Assembly: GCA_964016885.1 (NCBI GenBank)
Contig: OZ024759.1
Coordinates: 137,001-201,000, forward strand
Length of the DNA: 64,000 bases
DNA from: Eledone cirrhosa
Lineage: Eukaryota; Mollusca; Cephalopoda; Octopoda; Eledonidae
Reading direction: 5' to 3'
Of the stretch, positions 1 to 9,301 are shown piece after piece. The number at the start of each line of letters is the position of its first letter. Within the stretch, counting starts at the first letter, position 1. A model generated the notes under the pieces. That model worked only from the letters and a program-made list of their open reading frames with translations, had not been told where the DNA came from and ran no database searches. A program made the position numbers and the translations under genes.

Positions 1-152
1 TGAGGTATCGCTGGATATATATATACATACCCATATATATTTTTATATATATACATATACGCACACACATATATATATATAGATACATATGCACACACAC
101 ACATACATATATATGCTTACACACATAAACATATATATATATATATATATCC
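1..152. repeat. AT/CA-rich microsatellite
   Basis: Alternating TA and CA dinucleotide runs with short interruptions fill the left edge. No gene is visible. It runs up to a pyrimidine-poor stretch just before the coding-like segment at about 150-234. Confidence 0.9.
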
Positions 153-234
153 TCATCAACCTACAATTTGCCAAGCGTGGTGAGTACAGTTACACTCCTG
201 ATATGACAACCAGGGAGGAGTTCCTCCAACAGGA
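150..234 (+). CDS. Possible upstream exon of the host gene (uncertain borders)
   Basis: One frame is open and looks like protein rather than repeat. It ends with residues [14 protein letters not shown] before an in-frame TGA at 236-238. Two donor sites are possible. GTGAGTAC at 180 would end the exon at 179 one base into a codon, which fits the next exon (779) that begins with two bases. GTGAGA at 235 keeps the more protein-like tail but leaves two bases over and breaks the frame with the 779 exon. No convincing AG acceptor with a pyrimidine tract precedes it, because the upstream DNA is a TA run. The left border is therefore unknown and the call may be wrong. If real, it is the exon before 779-942 of the same gene. 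Confidence 0.27.
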
Positions 235-240
235 GTGAGA

Positions 241-312
241 GGCCCTTGATTGTATTGGATATACACATGCGCACACATATATATATTTATATAACACATA
301 CATGCATATATA
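241..312. repeat. AT/CA microsatellite-like intergap
   Basis: A short AT- and CA-rich low-complexity stretch between the possible exon and the hairpin repeat. Nothing else is seen in it. Confidence 0.6.
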
Positions 313-450
313 TCTGTGATTCTGTCACAACATGTAAAGAGGGAGTAGTAGTTTGACTACCTCATACTACTGCTCTCTCTTTACATCTGTTGCCTGCGTG
401 AATGTATGTGTGTGTAAAAAGAAGGAAGGGGGTGGTGACAAAACTATAGC
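313..450. repeat. Dispersed repeat with hairpin, copy 1
   Basis: About 135 bp recur with small differences at 2682-2811. Both copies start TCTGTGATTCTGTCACAACA and end in a purine-rich segment AAAAAGAAGGAAGGGGGTGG. Positions 334-384 form an imperfect inverted repeat: GTAAAGAG near the left end, CTCTCTTTAC at the right end, and GTAGTA/TACTAC inside. A transcript or single strand could fold into a stem of roughly 18-20 pairs. The second copy keeps the same fold despite different bases. It is probably part of a non-autonomous transposon family; the element itself is not recognised. Confidence 0.65.
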
Positions 451-479
451 AAAATAGCAGCTGGTGTTCCATTTGTTAT

Positions 480-735
480 GCTGTGTATGTGTGTATGGGA
501 ATGTGTTTGTGTGAGTGTATGTGTGTGAGTGTATGCATGTGTTTGTGTGTGAATGTATGTGTGTGTGTTTGTGTGAATGTATGTGTGTTTGTCTGAATGT
601 ATGTGTGTTTGTGTGAGTGTATGTCGCTGTCTGTGAATATATGTGTGTGTTTGTATGAGGTTGTGTGAATGTATGTGCGTCTGTGTTTGCTCATTTATAT
701 TTATATACTCATACATATACATACACACATATACG
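480..735. repeat. Degenerate GT-rich minisatellite
   Basis: Imperfect tandem repeats built on TGAATGTATGTGTGTTTGTG-like units of about 18-22 bp. Open frames on the minus strand here encode only Thr/His/Ile-rich repeats and come from the repeat itself. It lies directly before the acceptor of the 779 exon. Confidence 0.85.
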
Positions 736-778
736 TGTCAGCGTGATGAAAACAATGCTAGTATATTATAATTTACAG

Positions 779-942
779 CCCAAGAAGAAGCTGCTGCTGC
801 CGAGACAGAACGTTTAAAGAAAAGTCTGGACTACTTCTGGAAGTGGATGGTGCATTATCTCGAGGAACAGTCAGTTACATCTTCGGCTCGACATATATAT
901 GTCACTGATTTTCTTGATGACAAGGACAGCTCCGTTGATGAT
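779..942 (+). CDS. Internal exon A of a multi-exon gene (candidate SPAG17/PF6-like axonemal protein)
   Basis: The exon starts after the acceptor TTTACAG and ends at the donor GTAAGG. It carries two bases of a split codon and then 54 open codons, ending in phase 0. The peptide begins with an acidic, Ala/Glu-rich run that looks helical. It then has an aromatic motif (DYFWKWMVHYLEEQ) and a stretch RHIYVTDFLDD before the donor. The phase-0 end matches the phase-0 start of the exon at 4544, which supports these being consecutive exons. The sequence reminds me of SPAG17 (PF6), a large central-apparatus protein of motile cilia and flagella, but no alignment was possible. It is not a transposon protein type I recognise. 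The intron that follows is 3.6 kb and nearly half minisatellite. Confidence 0.6.
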
Positions 943-1013
943 GTAAGGCCTGTGACCATCTTTTATATAATTATCTTTCCCTTGGTTTCATCTAAAAACA
1001 AAATTTGTTTTCG

Positions 1014-2647
1014 CTCCAACATGGTGGATATCTAAATGTATTGGCTCCAACATGGTGGATATCTAAATATATTCACTCCAACATGGTGGATATCTAAATG
1101 TATTGTCTCCAACATGGTGGATATCTAAATGTATTCACTCCAACATGGTGGATATCTAAATGTATTGGCTCCAACATGGTGGATATCTAAATATATTCAC
1201 TCCAACATGGTGGATATCTAAATATATTCACTCCAACATGGTGGATATCTAAATGTATTGGCTCCAACATGGTGGATATCTAAATATATTGGCTCCAACA
1301 TGGTGGATATCTAAATGTATTGGCTCCAACATGGTGGATATCTAAATGTATTGTCTCCAACATGGTGGATATCTAAATGTATTGGCTCCAACATGGTGGA
1401 TATCTAAATGTATTGGCTCCAACATGGTGGATATCTAAATATATTGGCTCCAACATGGTGGATATCTAAATGTATTGTCTCCAACATGGTGGATATCTAA
1501 ATGTATTGGCTCCAACATGGTGGATATCTAAATATATTGGCTCCAACATGGTGGATATCTAAATGTATTGGCTCCAACATGGTGGATATCTAAATATATT
1601 CACTCCAACATGGTGGATATCTAAATGTATTGGCTCCAACATGGTGGATATCTAAATGTATTGTCTCCAACATGGTGGATATCTAAATGTATTGGCTCCA
1701 ACATGGTGGATATCTAAATGTATTGGCTCCAACATGGTGGATATCTAAATATATTCACTCCAACATGGTGGATATCTAAATATATTCACTCCAACATGGT
1801 GGATATCTAAATGTATTGGCTCCAACATGGTGGATATCTAAATGTATTGTCTCCAACATGGTGGATATCTAAATGTATTGGCTCCAACATGGTGGATATC
1901 TAAATGTATTGTCTCCAACATGGTGGATATCTAAATGTATTCACTCCAACATGGTGGATATCTAAATATATTGTCTCCAACATGGTGGATATCTAAATGT
2001 ATTGGCTCCAACATGGTGGATATCTAAATGTATTTGCTCCAACATGGTGGATATCTAAATGTATTGTCTCCAACATGGTGGATATCTAAATGTATTGTCT
2101 CCAACATGGTGGATATCTAAATATATTGTCTCCAACATGGTGGATATCTAAATGTATTTGCTCCAACATGGTGGATATCTAAATGTATTGTCTCCAACAT
2201 GGTGGATATCTAAATGTATTGTCTCCAACATGGTGGATATCTAAATGTATTTGCTCCAACATGGTGGATATCTAAATGTATTTGCTCCAACATGGTGGAT
2301 ATCTAAATGTATTGTCTCCAACATGGTGGATATCTAAATGTATTGGCTCCAACACGGATATCTAAATATATTCACTCCAACATGGTGGATATCTAAATAT
2401 ATTGGCTCCAACATGGTGGATATCTAAATATATTCACTCCAACATGGTGGATATCTAAATGTATTGGCTCCAACATGGTGGATATCTAAATATATTCACT
2501 CCAACATGGTGGATATTTAAATATATTCACTCCAACATGGTGGATATCTAAATATATTGTCTCCAACATGGTGGATATCTAAATATATTCACTCCAACAT
2601 GGTGGATATTTAAATATATTCACTCCAACATGGTGGATATCTAAATA
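1014..2647. repeat. 31-bp minisatellite, about 53 copies, in intron 1
   Basis: The unit period is exactly 31 bp: ATGGTGG starts at 1021, 1052 and 1083, and so on. Each unit contains CTCCAACATGGTGGATATC, then TAAATRTATT and a variable 2-base junction. The junction is mainly GG, CA, GT or TG, and the R base alternates between G and A. Units are otherwise almost identical, which suggests recent homogenisation. One unit near 2350-2356 has a 3-bp deletion (CAACACGGATATC). Units near 2516 and 2609 have ATATTT for ATATCT. The array ends exactly where a TA-flanked inverted-repeat element begins (2648). Confidence 0.97.
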
Positions 2648-2681
2648 TATTCGTGAGTGAATAATAATCTCTATATAAATT

Positions 2682-2811
2682 TCTGTGATTCTGTCACAAC
2701 ATGTAAAGAGAGAGGAGTAGTTTACCTCATACTACTCCCCTCTCTTTAAGTCTGCTGCCTGCGTGAATGTATGTGTGTAAAAAGAAGGAAGGGGGTGGTG
2801 AAAAGACTATG
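2682..2811. repeat. Dispersed repeat with hairpin, copy 2
   Basis: Second copy of the repeat at 313-450, in the same orientation, inside the inverted-repeat element. The stem lies at 2703-2749, with GTAAAGAGAGAGGAGTAG pairing imperfectly with TACTACTCCCCTCTCTTTA. The two copies differ by several substitutions and small indels in the stem and loop but keep the pairing. Confidence 0.7.
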
Positions 2812-2880
2812 CTGTGAGTGTATGTGTGTGTTTTCTAGACTACCATGTCATACTTTTGTTCCAGCGGTAGCTGAGAGAAA

Positions 2881-3108
2881 ACAGTTGACAATTGTTTCGG
2901 AGTTGTTGCTCCTTCTCAAGATTATGTATTCTCATTGCTGCCTCTCACTGGAACTGTTGAGAAGGCAAAGTATTCACAAATGTATACATCAGCTGATTAA
3001 CCTAATTTACATACTGAGGGATTTTATGGCCAGCTCTCTCAGGAACAAAATGATGAGGCTGGTCTTCTAGAAAACACACATGGTGTTAATGAGGCTGTTT
3101 GCTTGTAA
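2881..3108 (+). pseudogene. Decayed coding-like stretch of unknown identity inside the inverted-repeat element
   Basis: One frame reads as 39 ordinary-looking codons, an in-frame TAA at 2998-3000, then 35 more codons and a TAA at 3106-3108. Peptide pieces such as GVVAPSQDYVFSLLPL and HTEGFYGQLSQEQNDEAGLL have a normal composition, unlike the surrounding AT-rich DNA. There is a possible acceptor at the upstream AACAG. It is not needed by the host gene, because exons A and B already join in phase. I do not recognise the family. It could be a captured host exon fragment or a remnant of an autonomous transposon protein. Confidence 0.35.
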
Positions 3109-3180
3109 ACAAACTGAATATGAATAATAATATAACATTATTATTATATATAATATAATATTATTATTCACTCACGAATA

Positions 3181-3594
3181 CATTTTGATTTATCTCCCAT
3201 GGTTATTCATTTGTTTGTTTCTTTATTTATGTATATATTTATTTATTTTAATCCAGATTTATCTCCTCCTGTTAATGGTCTCAGTCCTTAGCCAGTGGTC
3301 AAGTAGGATCTCCACCATTATTTCGTCCAGTGGTTCCCAAATGCTGGAAAAGAGAAAGACAAACAAGATTTAGTTTTAGAATGTGAAAAATACAAAATTG
3401 AATTTCCTAAAAAGTTCCTATATACCGTTTAAGACGAGGAATATGTACCGAAAATAAATTGTTTGTAGAAGGGTGGGCTTATATCCGGGGCCAATATTTT
3501 GACGATTTTTATCACCTTCAAATAAGTTGCTAAAATATCTCGAGTGATCACTTAACAATAAAACACTGTTTTACCCTCAGACACTAAATGCCAG
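3181..3594. other. Intronic DNA without recognisable feature
   Basis: AT-rich sequence with short TTTA/TTTG-rich runs at about 3200-3260. No exon, repeat family or RNA gene is evident. Confidence 0.5.
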
Positions 3595-3780
3595 TTGTTA
3601 GAACATCAGAATGGTGGTATTTCTTTCGGCTCTCTGCTCTCTGAATTAAAATCCTGCTGGGGTCAACTTTGTCTTTCATCCATTCGAGGTCGATAAAAAA
3701 ATGAACCAGACTAGTATTGGGGTCAATTTTTTAAATATCTTTTTCTCACTTTCTATACTTCTCTGGAAAAGACCGCTGTA
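3595..3780 (+). mobile_element. Diverged tRNA-type SINE (cephalopod family), plus strand
   Basis: The segment runs GTTAGAACATCAGAATGGTG, then a TATTTCTTTCGGC-like box, a 'TGAATTAAAATCC' box-B-like stretch, GGTCAACTTTGTCTTTCATC, and a GGTCGATAAA / GGGGTCAATT end. This matches the order of blocks in the abundant cephalopod tRNA-derived SINEs. It is strongly mutated, so the A and B boxes are unlikely to work. Borders are approximate. Confidence 0.7.
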
Positions 3781-3944
3781 TTTAGACCTGGTGATGGGCT
3801 CCACAAGGTTTAAAGAAATGCCCTAGAAATACTGTATGTTGATACAGTGACCTTATCACTCCATCACCAGTTACTGGACTATGCCTGCATTCCTACTTAA
3901 TGCTATACTAATAATTATAATAATAATATATATTAAATAATTGT

Positions 3945-4131
3945 TTCTACTTTTGGCACAAGGCCAGCAATTACACAGTACATTACTGGTACTTTATTTT
4001 ATCGACCCCGTAAGGATGAAAGGCAAAGTTAACCTCGGCGGGATTTGAACTCAGATCATAAAGGGACATAACTCTATGCTTCAAAGCATGGTGTCCGACT
4101 CTCTACCGATACTGCCAATCCACCGCCCTAA
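3945..4131 (-). mobile_element. tRNA-type SINE (cephalopod family), minus strand
   Basis: The reverse complement reads GGCGGTGGATTGGCAG..., then a tRNA-like region with GATCTGAGTTCAAATCCCGC (box-B-like). It continues GAGGTTAACTTTGCCTTTCA, CGGGGTCGATAAAATAAAG, and a tail ending CCAAAAGTAGAAACA. It is better preserved than the copy at 3595-3780 and in the opposite orientation. The tail matches the SINE fragment at 8364-8453. It is a retrotransposed element rather than a functional tRNA gene. Confidence 0.82.
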
Positions 4132-4543
4132 TATATATTAAATAATGGTAGTTAAGACGGGATTAAATCACCATAATTGTTTATTGCATTATATATATTT
4201 CTGTTACATGGTTATTCCTGTGACTTCATCAGATGTGCAATCATAGGTGCAGTTATACAATCACTGTGATATGCCACTGGCCATGCATGTCCATCCAATA
4301 ATGAAATGGTTTGGCATCTTATATATATATACCTCTTTTGAATACATTTTCGTATTTAGGTATAAAGTGTGCCAAAACATTTTCTATTTTTACATTGATA
4401 TAATCTGTAGAGTGACATATTTGACTTAGCTTACCACCTTGTCAGCCAAGTAGACTGTGGCTTGTAAATCAGGTTCTAGGTGTCTTCATCTACCTCAGTC
4501 TCACACCTCTTCACAACGTAACTCCTTTATTTACCATTTTTAG
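4132..4543. other. Intronic DNA without recognisable feature
   Basis: AT-rich intron sequence. The end (4500-4543) has a pyrimidine-rich stretch leading to the acceptor of exon B. No RNA gene or known repeat is recognised. Confidence 0.5.
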
Positions 4544-4700
4544 GTTTCCTTGAGTTCCAAACTGTTTGAGAAGTTTGCCTTAGCCCTTTATGGAATTGTT
4601 AAAAAACAACGAATGTACCGCAGTTTCCTGAAGAACACCAGAATCATCTCAGTTCCTTCCCTCCAAGCTCCATTTCTTAAAATAAACACCCCTTCTACCT
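4544..4700 (+). CDS. Internal exon B of the same gene (candidate SPAG17/PF6-like)
   Basis: The acceptor is CATTTTTAG and the donor a near-perfect GTAAGTAT. The exon has 52 open codons from phase 0 and one base over. That leftover T joins the AT at the start of the next exon (8473) to make a Tyr codon. The peptide is basic in the middle (VKKQRMYRSFLKN) and continues IISVPSLQAPFLKINTPST, a Pro-containing loop-like segment. Phase agreement on both sides is the best evidence that exons A, B and C belong to one transcript. The function assignment is a guess shared with the other exons. The intron that follows is 3.8 kb, about 90 percent of it pentanucleotide repeat. Confidence 0.66.
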
Positions 4701-4962
4701 GTAAGTATCTACTACACACCCTCACTTCCTCTTAGGTGACTTTCAATTGTATTTTTTGTTAGACACTGATTTAAAAATAATTTTGATAATAATCAAGAAT
4801 TTGGAGGGATTTAATAATATAACTTTCTTATCATTAAGCTGGTGTTTGGAACATAACTTAACAATAGTACTATAAATTTATGATGGAAAGTGTTTATATA
4901 AATGTAAATATTTAACCCTTTCATTACCATATTTCTAATGAAAGACACTGTCTATGTCATTA
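4701..4962. other. Start of intron 2, AT-rich
   Basis: Ordinary AT-rich intron between the donor of exon B and the pentanucleotide array. No further feature is recognised. Confidence 0.5.
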
Positions 4963-7900
4963 ACACACACACACACCACACCACAGTACACTACACTACA
5001 CCACACACCACACCACACCACACCACACCACACCACACCACACCACACCACACCACACCACACCACACCACACCACACCCCACACCACACCACAGTACAC
5101 TACACTACACCACACACCACACCACACCAGACCACACCACACCACACACCACACACCACACCACAGTACACTACACAACACCACACACCACACAAACACA
5201 CACACCACACAACAGTACACTACACTACACCACACACCACACCACACCACACCACACCACACAACACACACCACACACCACACACCACACACACACACCA
5301 CACCACAGTACACTACACTACATCACACCACACACCACACCACACCACACCACAACACACACCACACACCACACACCACACACCACACACACACACCACA
5401 CCACAGTACACTACACTACACCACACACCACACCACACCACACCACACACCACACACCACACACCACACACCACACACCACACCACACCACACCACACAC
5501 CATAACACACACCATACCACACCACACCACACCACACCACACCACACCACACCACACCACACCACACCACACCACACCACACCACACCACACCACACCAC
5601 ACCACACCACACCACACCACACCACACCACACCACACCACACCACACCACACCACACCACACACCACAACACGCACCGCACACCACACCACACCACACCA
5701 CACCACACCACACCACACCACACCACACCACACCACACCACACCACACCACACCACACACCACACCACACCACACCACATCACACCACCCAACACCACAC
5801 CACACCACACCACACCACCACACACCACACACCCCACCACACCGCACCGCACTAAACCACACCACACCACACCACACACCCCACTACACCACACCACACC
5901 ACACCGCACCACACCGCACCGCACCACACCGCACTGCACTGCAGCGCACCGCACCGCAGCGCACCGCACCACACAGCACCGTACACCATACACCATACAC
6001 CACAAACCGCACCACACCGCACCGCACCACACCACACCGCACACAACACACACCACACCACACACCACACCACACACCACACACCACACACCACACACCA
6101 CATCACACACCACACACCGCACCGCACCGCACCACACCACACCACACCATACCACATCACACACCACACCACACCACACCACACTGCACCACACACCACA
6201 CTACACCATACACCACACACAACATCACACCACACCGCACCGCACCGCACCACCATACACCACATCACACCACACCACACTGCACCACACACCACACACC
6301 ACACTACACCATACACCACACATCACACCACACCGCACCGCACCACACTACACCATACACCACATCACACCACACCACACCACACCACATCACACCACAC
6401 CAGACCGCACCGCACCGCACCGCACCACACCACACCACACCACGCCACACTACACCATACACCACACCACACCGCACCGCACCGCACCACACCACACCAC
6501 GCCACACTACACCATACACCACACCACACCGCACTACACTGCACCGCACCACACCACACCACACTACACCATACACCACACCACACACCACACACACACA
6601 CCACACCACTCCGCACACAACACACACCACACCACACCACTGCACCACACCACACACCACACCACACACCACACCACATCACACCACACCACACCATACC
6701 ACATCACACACCACACCATACCACACCCACCACACACCACACCACACCACACCACACTGCACCACACACCACACACCACACTACACCATACACCACACAC
6801 CACACACCACATCACACCACACCGCACCGCACCGCACCACACTACACCATACACCACATCACACCACACCACACCACACCACACCACACCACACTACACC
6901 ATACACCACACCACACCGCACCACACTACACCATACACCACACCCGACCGCACCGCACCACACCACACCACGCCACACTACACCATACACCACACCACAC
7001 CGCACCACACTGCACCGCACCACATCACACCACACTACACCATTCACCACACCACATCACACCACACCGCACCACACCACACCACACCACACCACACTAC
7101 ACCACACACCACACCACACACCACACAGCACACCACACCACACACCACACAACACCACACACCACACACCACACCACACACCACATACCACAACACACAC
7201 ACCACAACACACACCACACCACATCACACACCACACCACACACCACAACACACCACACACCACACCACACACCACACCACACCACACACTGCACCACACA
7301 CACCACACCACATCACACACCACACCACACACCACAACACACCACACACTGCACCATACACCACACCACACACCACACCACACCACACCACATCACACAC
7401 CACACCACACACCACACACCACACCACAACACACACCACACCACTGCACCACACCACACACCACACCACACCACACCACACCATACCCCATCACACACCA
7501 CACACCACACCACATCACACACCACACACACACACCACACCACTCCGCACACAACACACACCACACCACACCACTGCACCACACCACACACCACACCACA
7601 TCACACCACACCACACCACACCACACCATACCCCATCACACACCACACACCACACCACATCACACACCACACCACACACCACACACACACACCACACCAC
7701 TCCGCACACACACCACACCACACCACACCACACCACACACCACACATCACACCACACCACACCACTGCACCACACCACACACCACACCACATCACACCAC
7801 ACCACACCACACCATACCCCATCACACACCACACACCACACCACATCACACACCACACCACACACCACACACACACACCACACCACACCACACCACACCA

Positions 7901-8362
7901 CACCACACCACACCACACACCACACATCACACCACACCATACCACATCACACACCACACACTACACCACACCACACCACACCACACCACACCACACCACA
8001 CCACACCACACCCACCACACACCACACCACACCACACCACACCACACCACACCACACCCACCACACACCACACCACACCACACCACACCACACCACACCA
8101 CACCACACCACACCACACCACACCACACACCACACATCACACCACACCATACCACATCACACACCACACACTACACCACACCACACCACACCACACCACA
8201 CCACACCACACCACACCACACCCACCACACACCACACCACACCACACCACACCACACCACACCCACCACACACCACACCACACCACACCACACCACACCA
8301 CACCACACACCACACACCACGCCACGCACCGCACCGCACGGCACCCAGCCGCCCCGCCCCAC
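4963..8362. repeat. 3.4-kb ACCAC pentanucleotide array with sub-repeats, in intron 2
   Basis: Almost pure A/C on the plus strand: tandem CCACA units with frequent 2-base CA insertions and scattered transitions (CCGCA, CTACA, CATCA, CCATA). Pure stretches (for example 5510-5660 and 5690-5755) alternate with blocks that contain longer internal repeats. CpG-bearing CCGCA units cluster at about 5840-6560 and 6820-7075. A block with CATACCCCATC recurs near 7480, 7626 and 7812, and a longer block recurs at about 7920 and 8132. Many overlapping open frames exist on both strands (Thr/His/Pro one way, Val/Trp/Cys/Gly the other). They are products of the repeat, not genes. Confidence 0.97.
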
Positions 8363-8363
8363 C

Positions 8364-8453
8364 GAGGTCAACTTTGCCTTTCATCCTTACGGGGTTGATA
8401 AAATAAAGTACCAGTAATAGACTGGAGTAATTGCTGACAAAAGTAGAAACCTT
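8364..8453 (+). mobile_element. 3' fragment of a tRNA-type SINE
   Basis: GAGGTCAACTTTGCCTTTCA, GGGGTTGATAAAATAAAG, ACCAGTAATAGACTGGAG and an end CAAAAGTAGAAACC match the 3' half of the SINE at 3945-4131 in the opposite orientation. The tRNA-like 5' half is missing, and the ACCAC array directly abuts the break. It ends about 20 bp before the acceptor of exon C. Confidence 0.8.
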
Positions 8454-8472
8454 ACTATTATATTTCCTGTAG

Positions 8473-8624
8473 ATTTGTCGATAACACCCTACACCGTCCA
8501 GTCTCCTCCAGTTTATGAACGTGTTCGGGACTGTTTGGATACCCGTTATTATGATGATTTGATGGACACAATACCTATGGAATGTGTCACCATTCCTCTC
8601 ATATTACACTCCATGATTGAACAG
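8473..8624 (+). CDS. Internal exon C of the same gene (candidate SPAG17/PF6-like)
   Basis: The acceptor is TATTTCCTGTAG and the donor GTAGGT. The exon carries two bases and 50 open codons, ending in phase 0. The two leading bases complete the codon split at the end of exon B. The peptide contains YERVRDCLDTRYYDDLMDTI, followed by PMECVTIPLILHSMIEQ at the end. I associate the 'IP.E...VPLILH.MLEQ' pattern with SPAG17-type central-pair proteins, from memory and unverified. A donor at the end means the transcript should continue, but no later exon is found in the remaining 55 kb. Other large ciliary proteins remain possible. Confidence 0.66.
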
Positions 8625-8676
8625 GTAGGTGGCTATTATTGTATTTTTTGTTGTTATGGCTTACCCCTGATCTGGT

Positions 8677-8860
8677 TTAACCCTTTAGCATTTAAACCGG
8701 CCATATCCAGCCAGAATTCTCTCACCTCTTTCTGTTCAAACCGGCTGTAACTGGCCACTCATACTGATGTTCAGGTATTGTTCTCAAAATAAATAATATT
8801 AAAATCTCATAGATTTGATATTATGTGAAATATGTTACACCTCTCTAAGACAATGTCAAT
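8677..8860 (+). repeat. Dispersed cephalopod-type repeat (AACCCTTTAGCATTTAAACC family)
   Basis: It begins AACCCTTTAGCATTTAAACC, GGCCATATCCAGCC, and continues GTTCAAACCGGCTGTAACTG, GCCACTCATACTGATGTTC and an AAAATAAATAATATTAAAAT tail region. I recall this order of blocks as a very common dispersed repeat in octopus and squid genomes. No coding capacity is seen. The right border is approximate. Confidence 0.55.
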
Positions 8861-8955
8861 GAACCGAGATCTTTGGCGCCACGCAGTAATACAGAAGACA
8901 CGCCTTGCCTATGTACAAAGCGAAACCTATAGTCAGTAGGTACTTCTTAACCAAA

Positions 8956-9301
8956 TATACACCCCATCCCACTAACCCCCATCAACACCACCCCTTTCTC
9001 TGTAAAGTTATGTTGGTACCACAACATCCAGTCCTAAATAAATGAGGTCGTGTAGGTGTCACGACAAAAAAAAACACAGTCCATACTGTAATGTGGCCAT
9101 GTAGGTAACACAGTAAAACCTCCCAGTCGACACTGTAAACGTGGTTGGTGTTAGGAAGGGCATCTAGCCATAGAAAACCTGCCAGACAGTCCTATACGAG
9201 CGAGACATGGTCACCCAACTAATCTTGCCTCAAGTGGGACAATTCCCGTCTAACCCATACTAGCGTGGAAGATAGACATTAAACATGATGATGATGATGA
9301 T
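8956..9301 (+). mobile_element. Dispersed repeat with GATGAT tail, copy 1
   Basis: About 345 bp matching 17892-18231 in the same orientation. Shared blocks include GTAAAGTTATGTTGGTRCCA, ATGAGGTCGTGTAGGT, GTGGTTGGTGTTAGGAAGGG, AAAACCTGCCAGA and CCCATRCWAGCGTGGAA. It ends in a (GATGAT)n run. The microsatellite end suggests a 3' tail made by an RTE-type retrotransposon, so this may be a SINE or a LINE end. The second copy touches an RTE coding region on the opposite strand, so an RTE 5' region is the other reading. Confidence 0.7.

Larger units (their letters stand above)
2648..3180. mobile_element. Non-autonomous DNA transposon with 19-bp terminal inverted repeats and TA flanks
   Basis: The left end TTCGTGAGTGAATAATAAT (2650-2668) is the perfect reverse complement of the right end at 3160-3178. 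Both ends are flanked by TA (2648-2649 and 3179-3180). A TA target duplication and inverted ends are characteristic of Tc1/mariner-like elements. At about 530 bp this would be a non-autonomous member. No transposase is visible. It contains hairpin-repeat copy 2 and a decayed coding-like stretch. The right part (3124-3168) is an AT-rich palindromic run. Since TA is itself a palindrome, the duplication cannot be proven from one copy, and the superfamily is inferred. Confidence 0.62.

Noticed and set aside
444..728. Minus-strand Thr/His frames at the left
   Set aside because: They come from the degenerate GT-rich repeat.
1014..2647. CRISPR array or coding repeat
   Set aside because: It is a 31-bp direct tandem repeat without spacers. 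A stop (TAA) in each unit prevents a long frame.
2771..3070. 99-codon plus-strand frame
   Set aside because: It overlaps the decayed frame at 2881-3108 but in another phase, and begins in the hairpin repeat. Its Leu/Ile-rich composition looks like chance translation.
3945..4131. Functional tRNA gene
   Set aside because: The tRNA-like part is diverged and continues into the SINE body and tail. No full cloverleaf was found.
4963..8362. Telomere-type repeat
   Set aside because: The pentanucleotide ACCAC is not the TTAGGG animal telomere repeat, and the array is flanked by exons of one gene.
4938..8384. Long open frames rich in His/Thr/Pro (plus) and Val/Trp/Cys/Gly (minus)
   Set aside because: They are pure translations of the ACCAC pentanucleotide array. 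Several frames are open at once, and there are no codon signals or domains.
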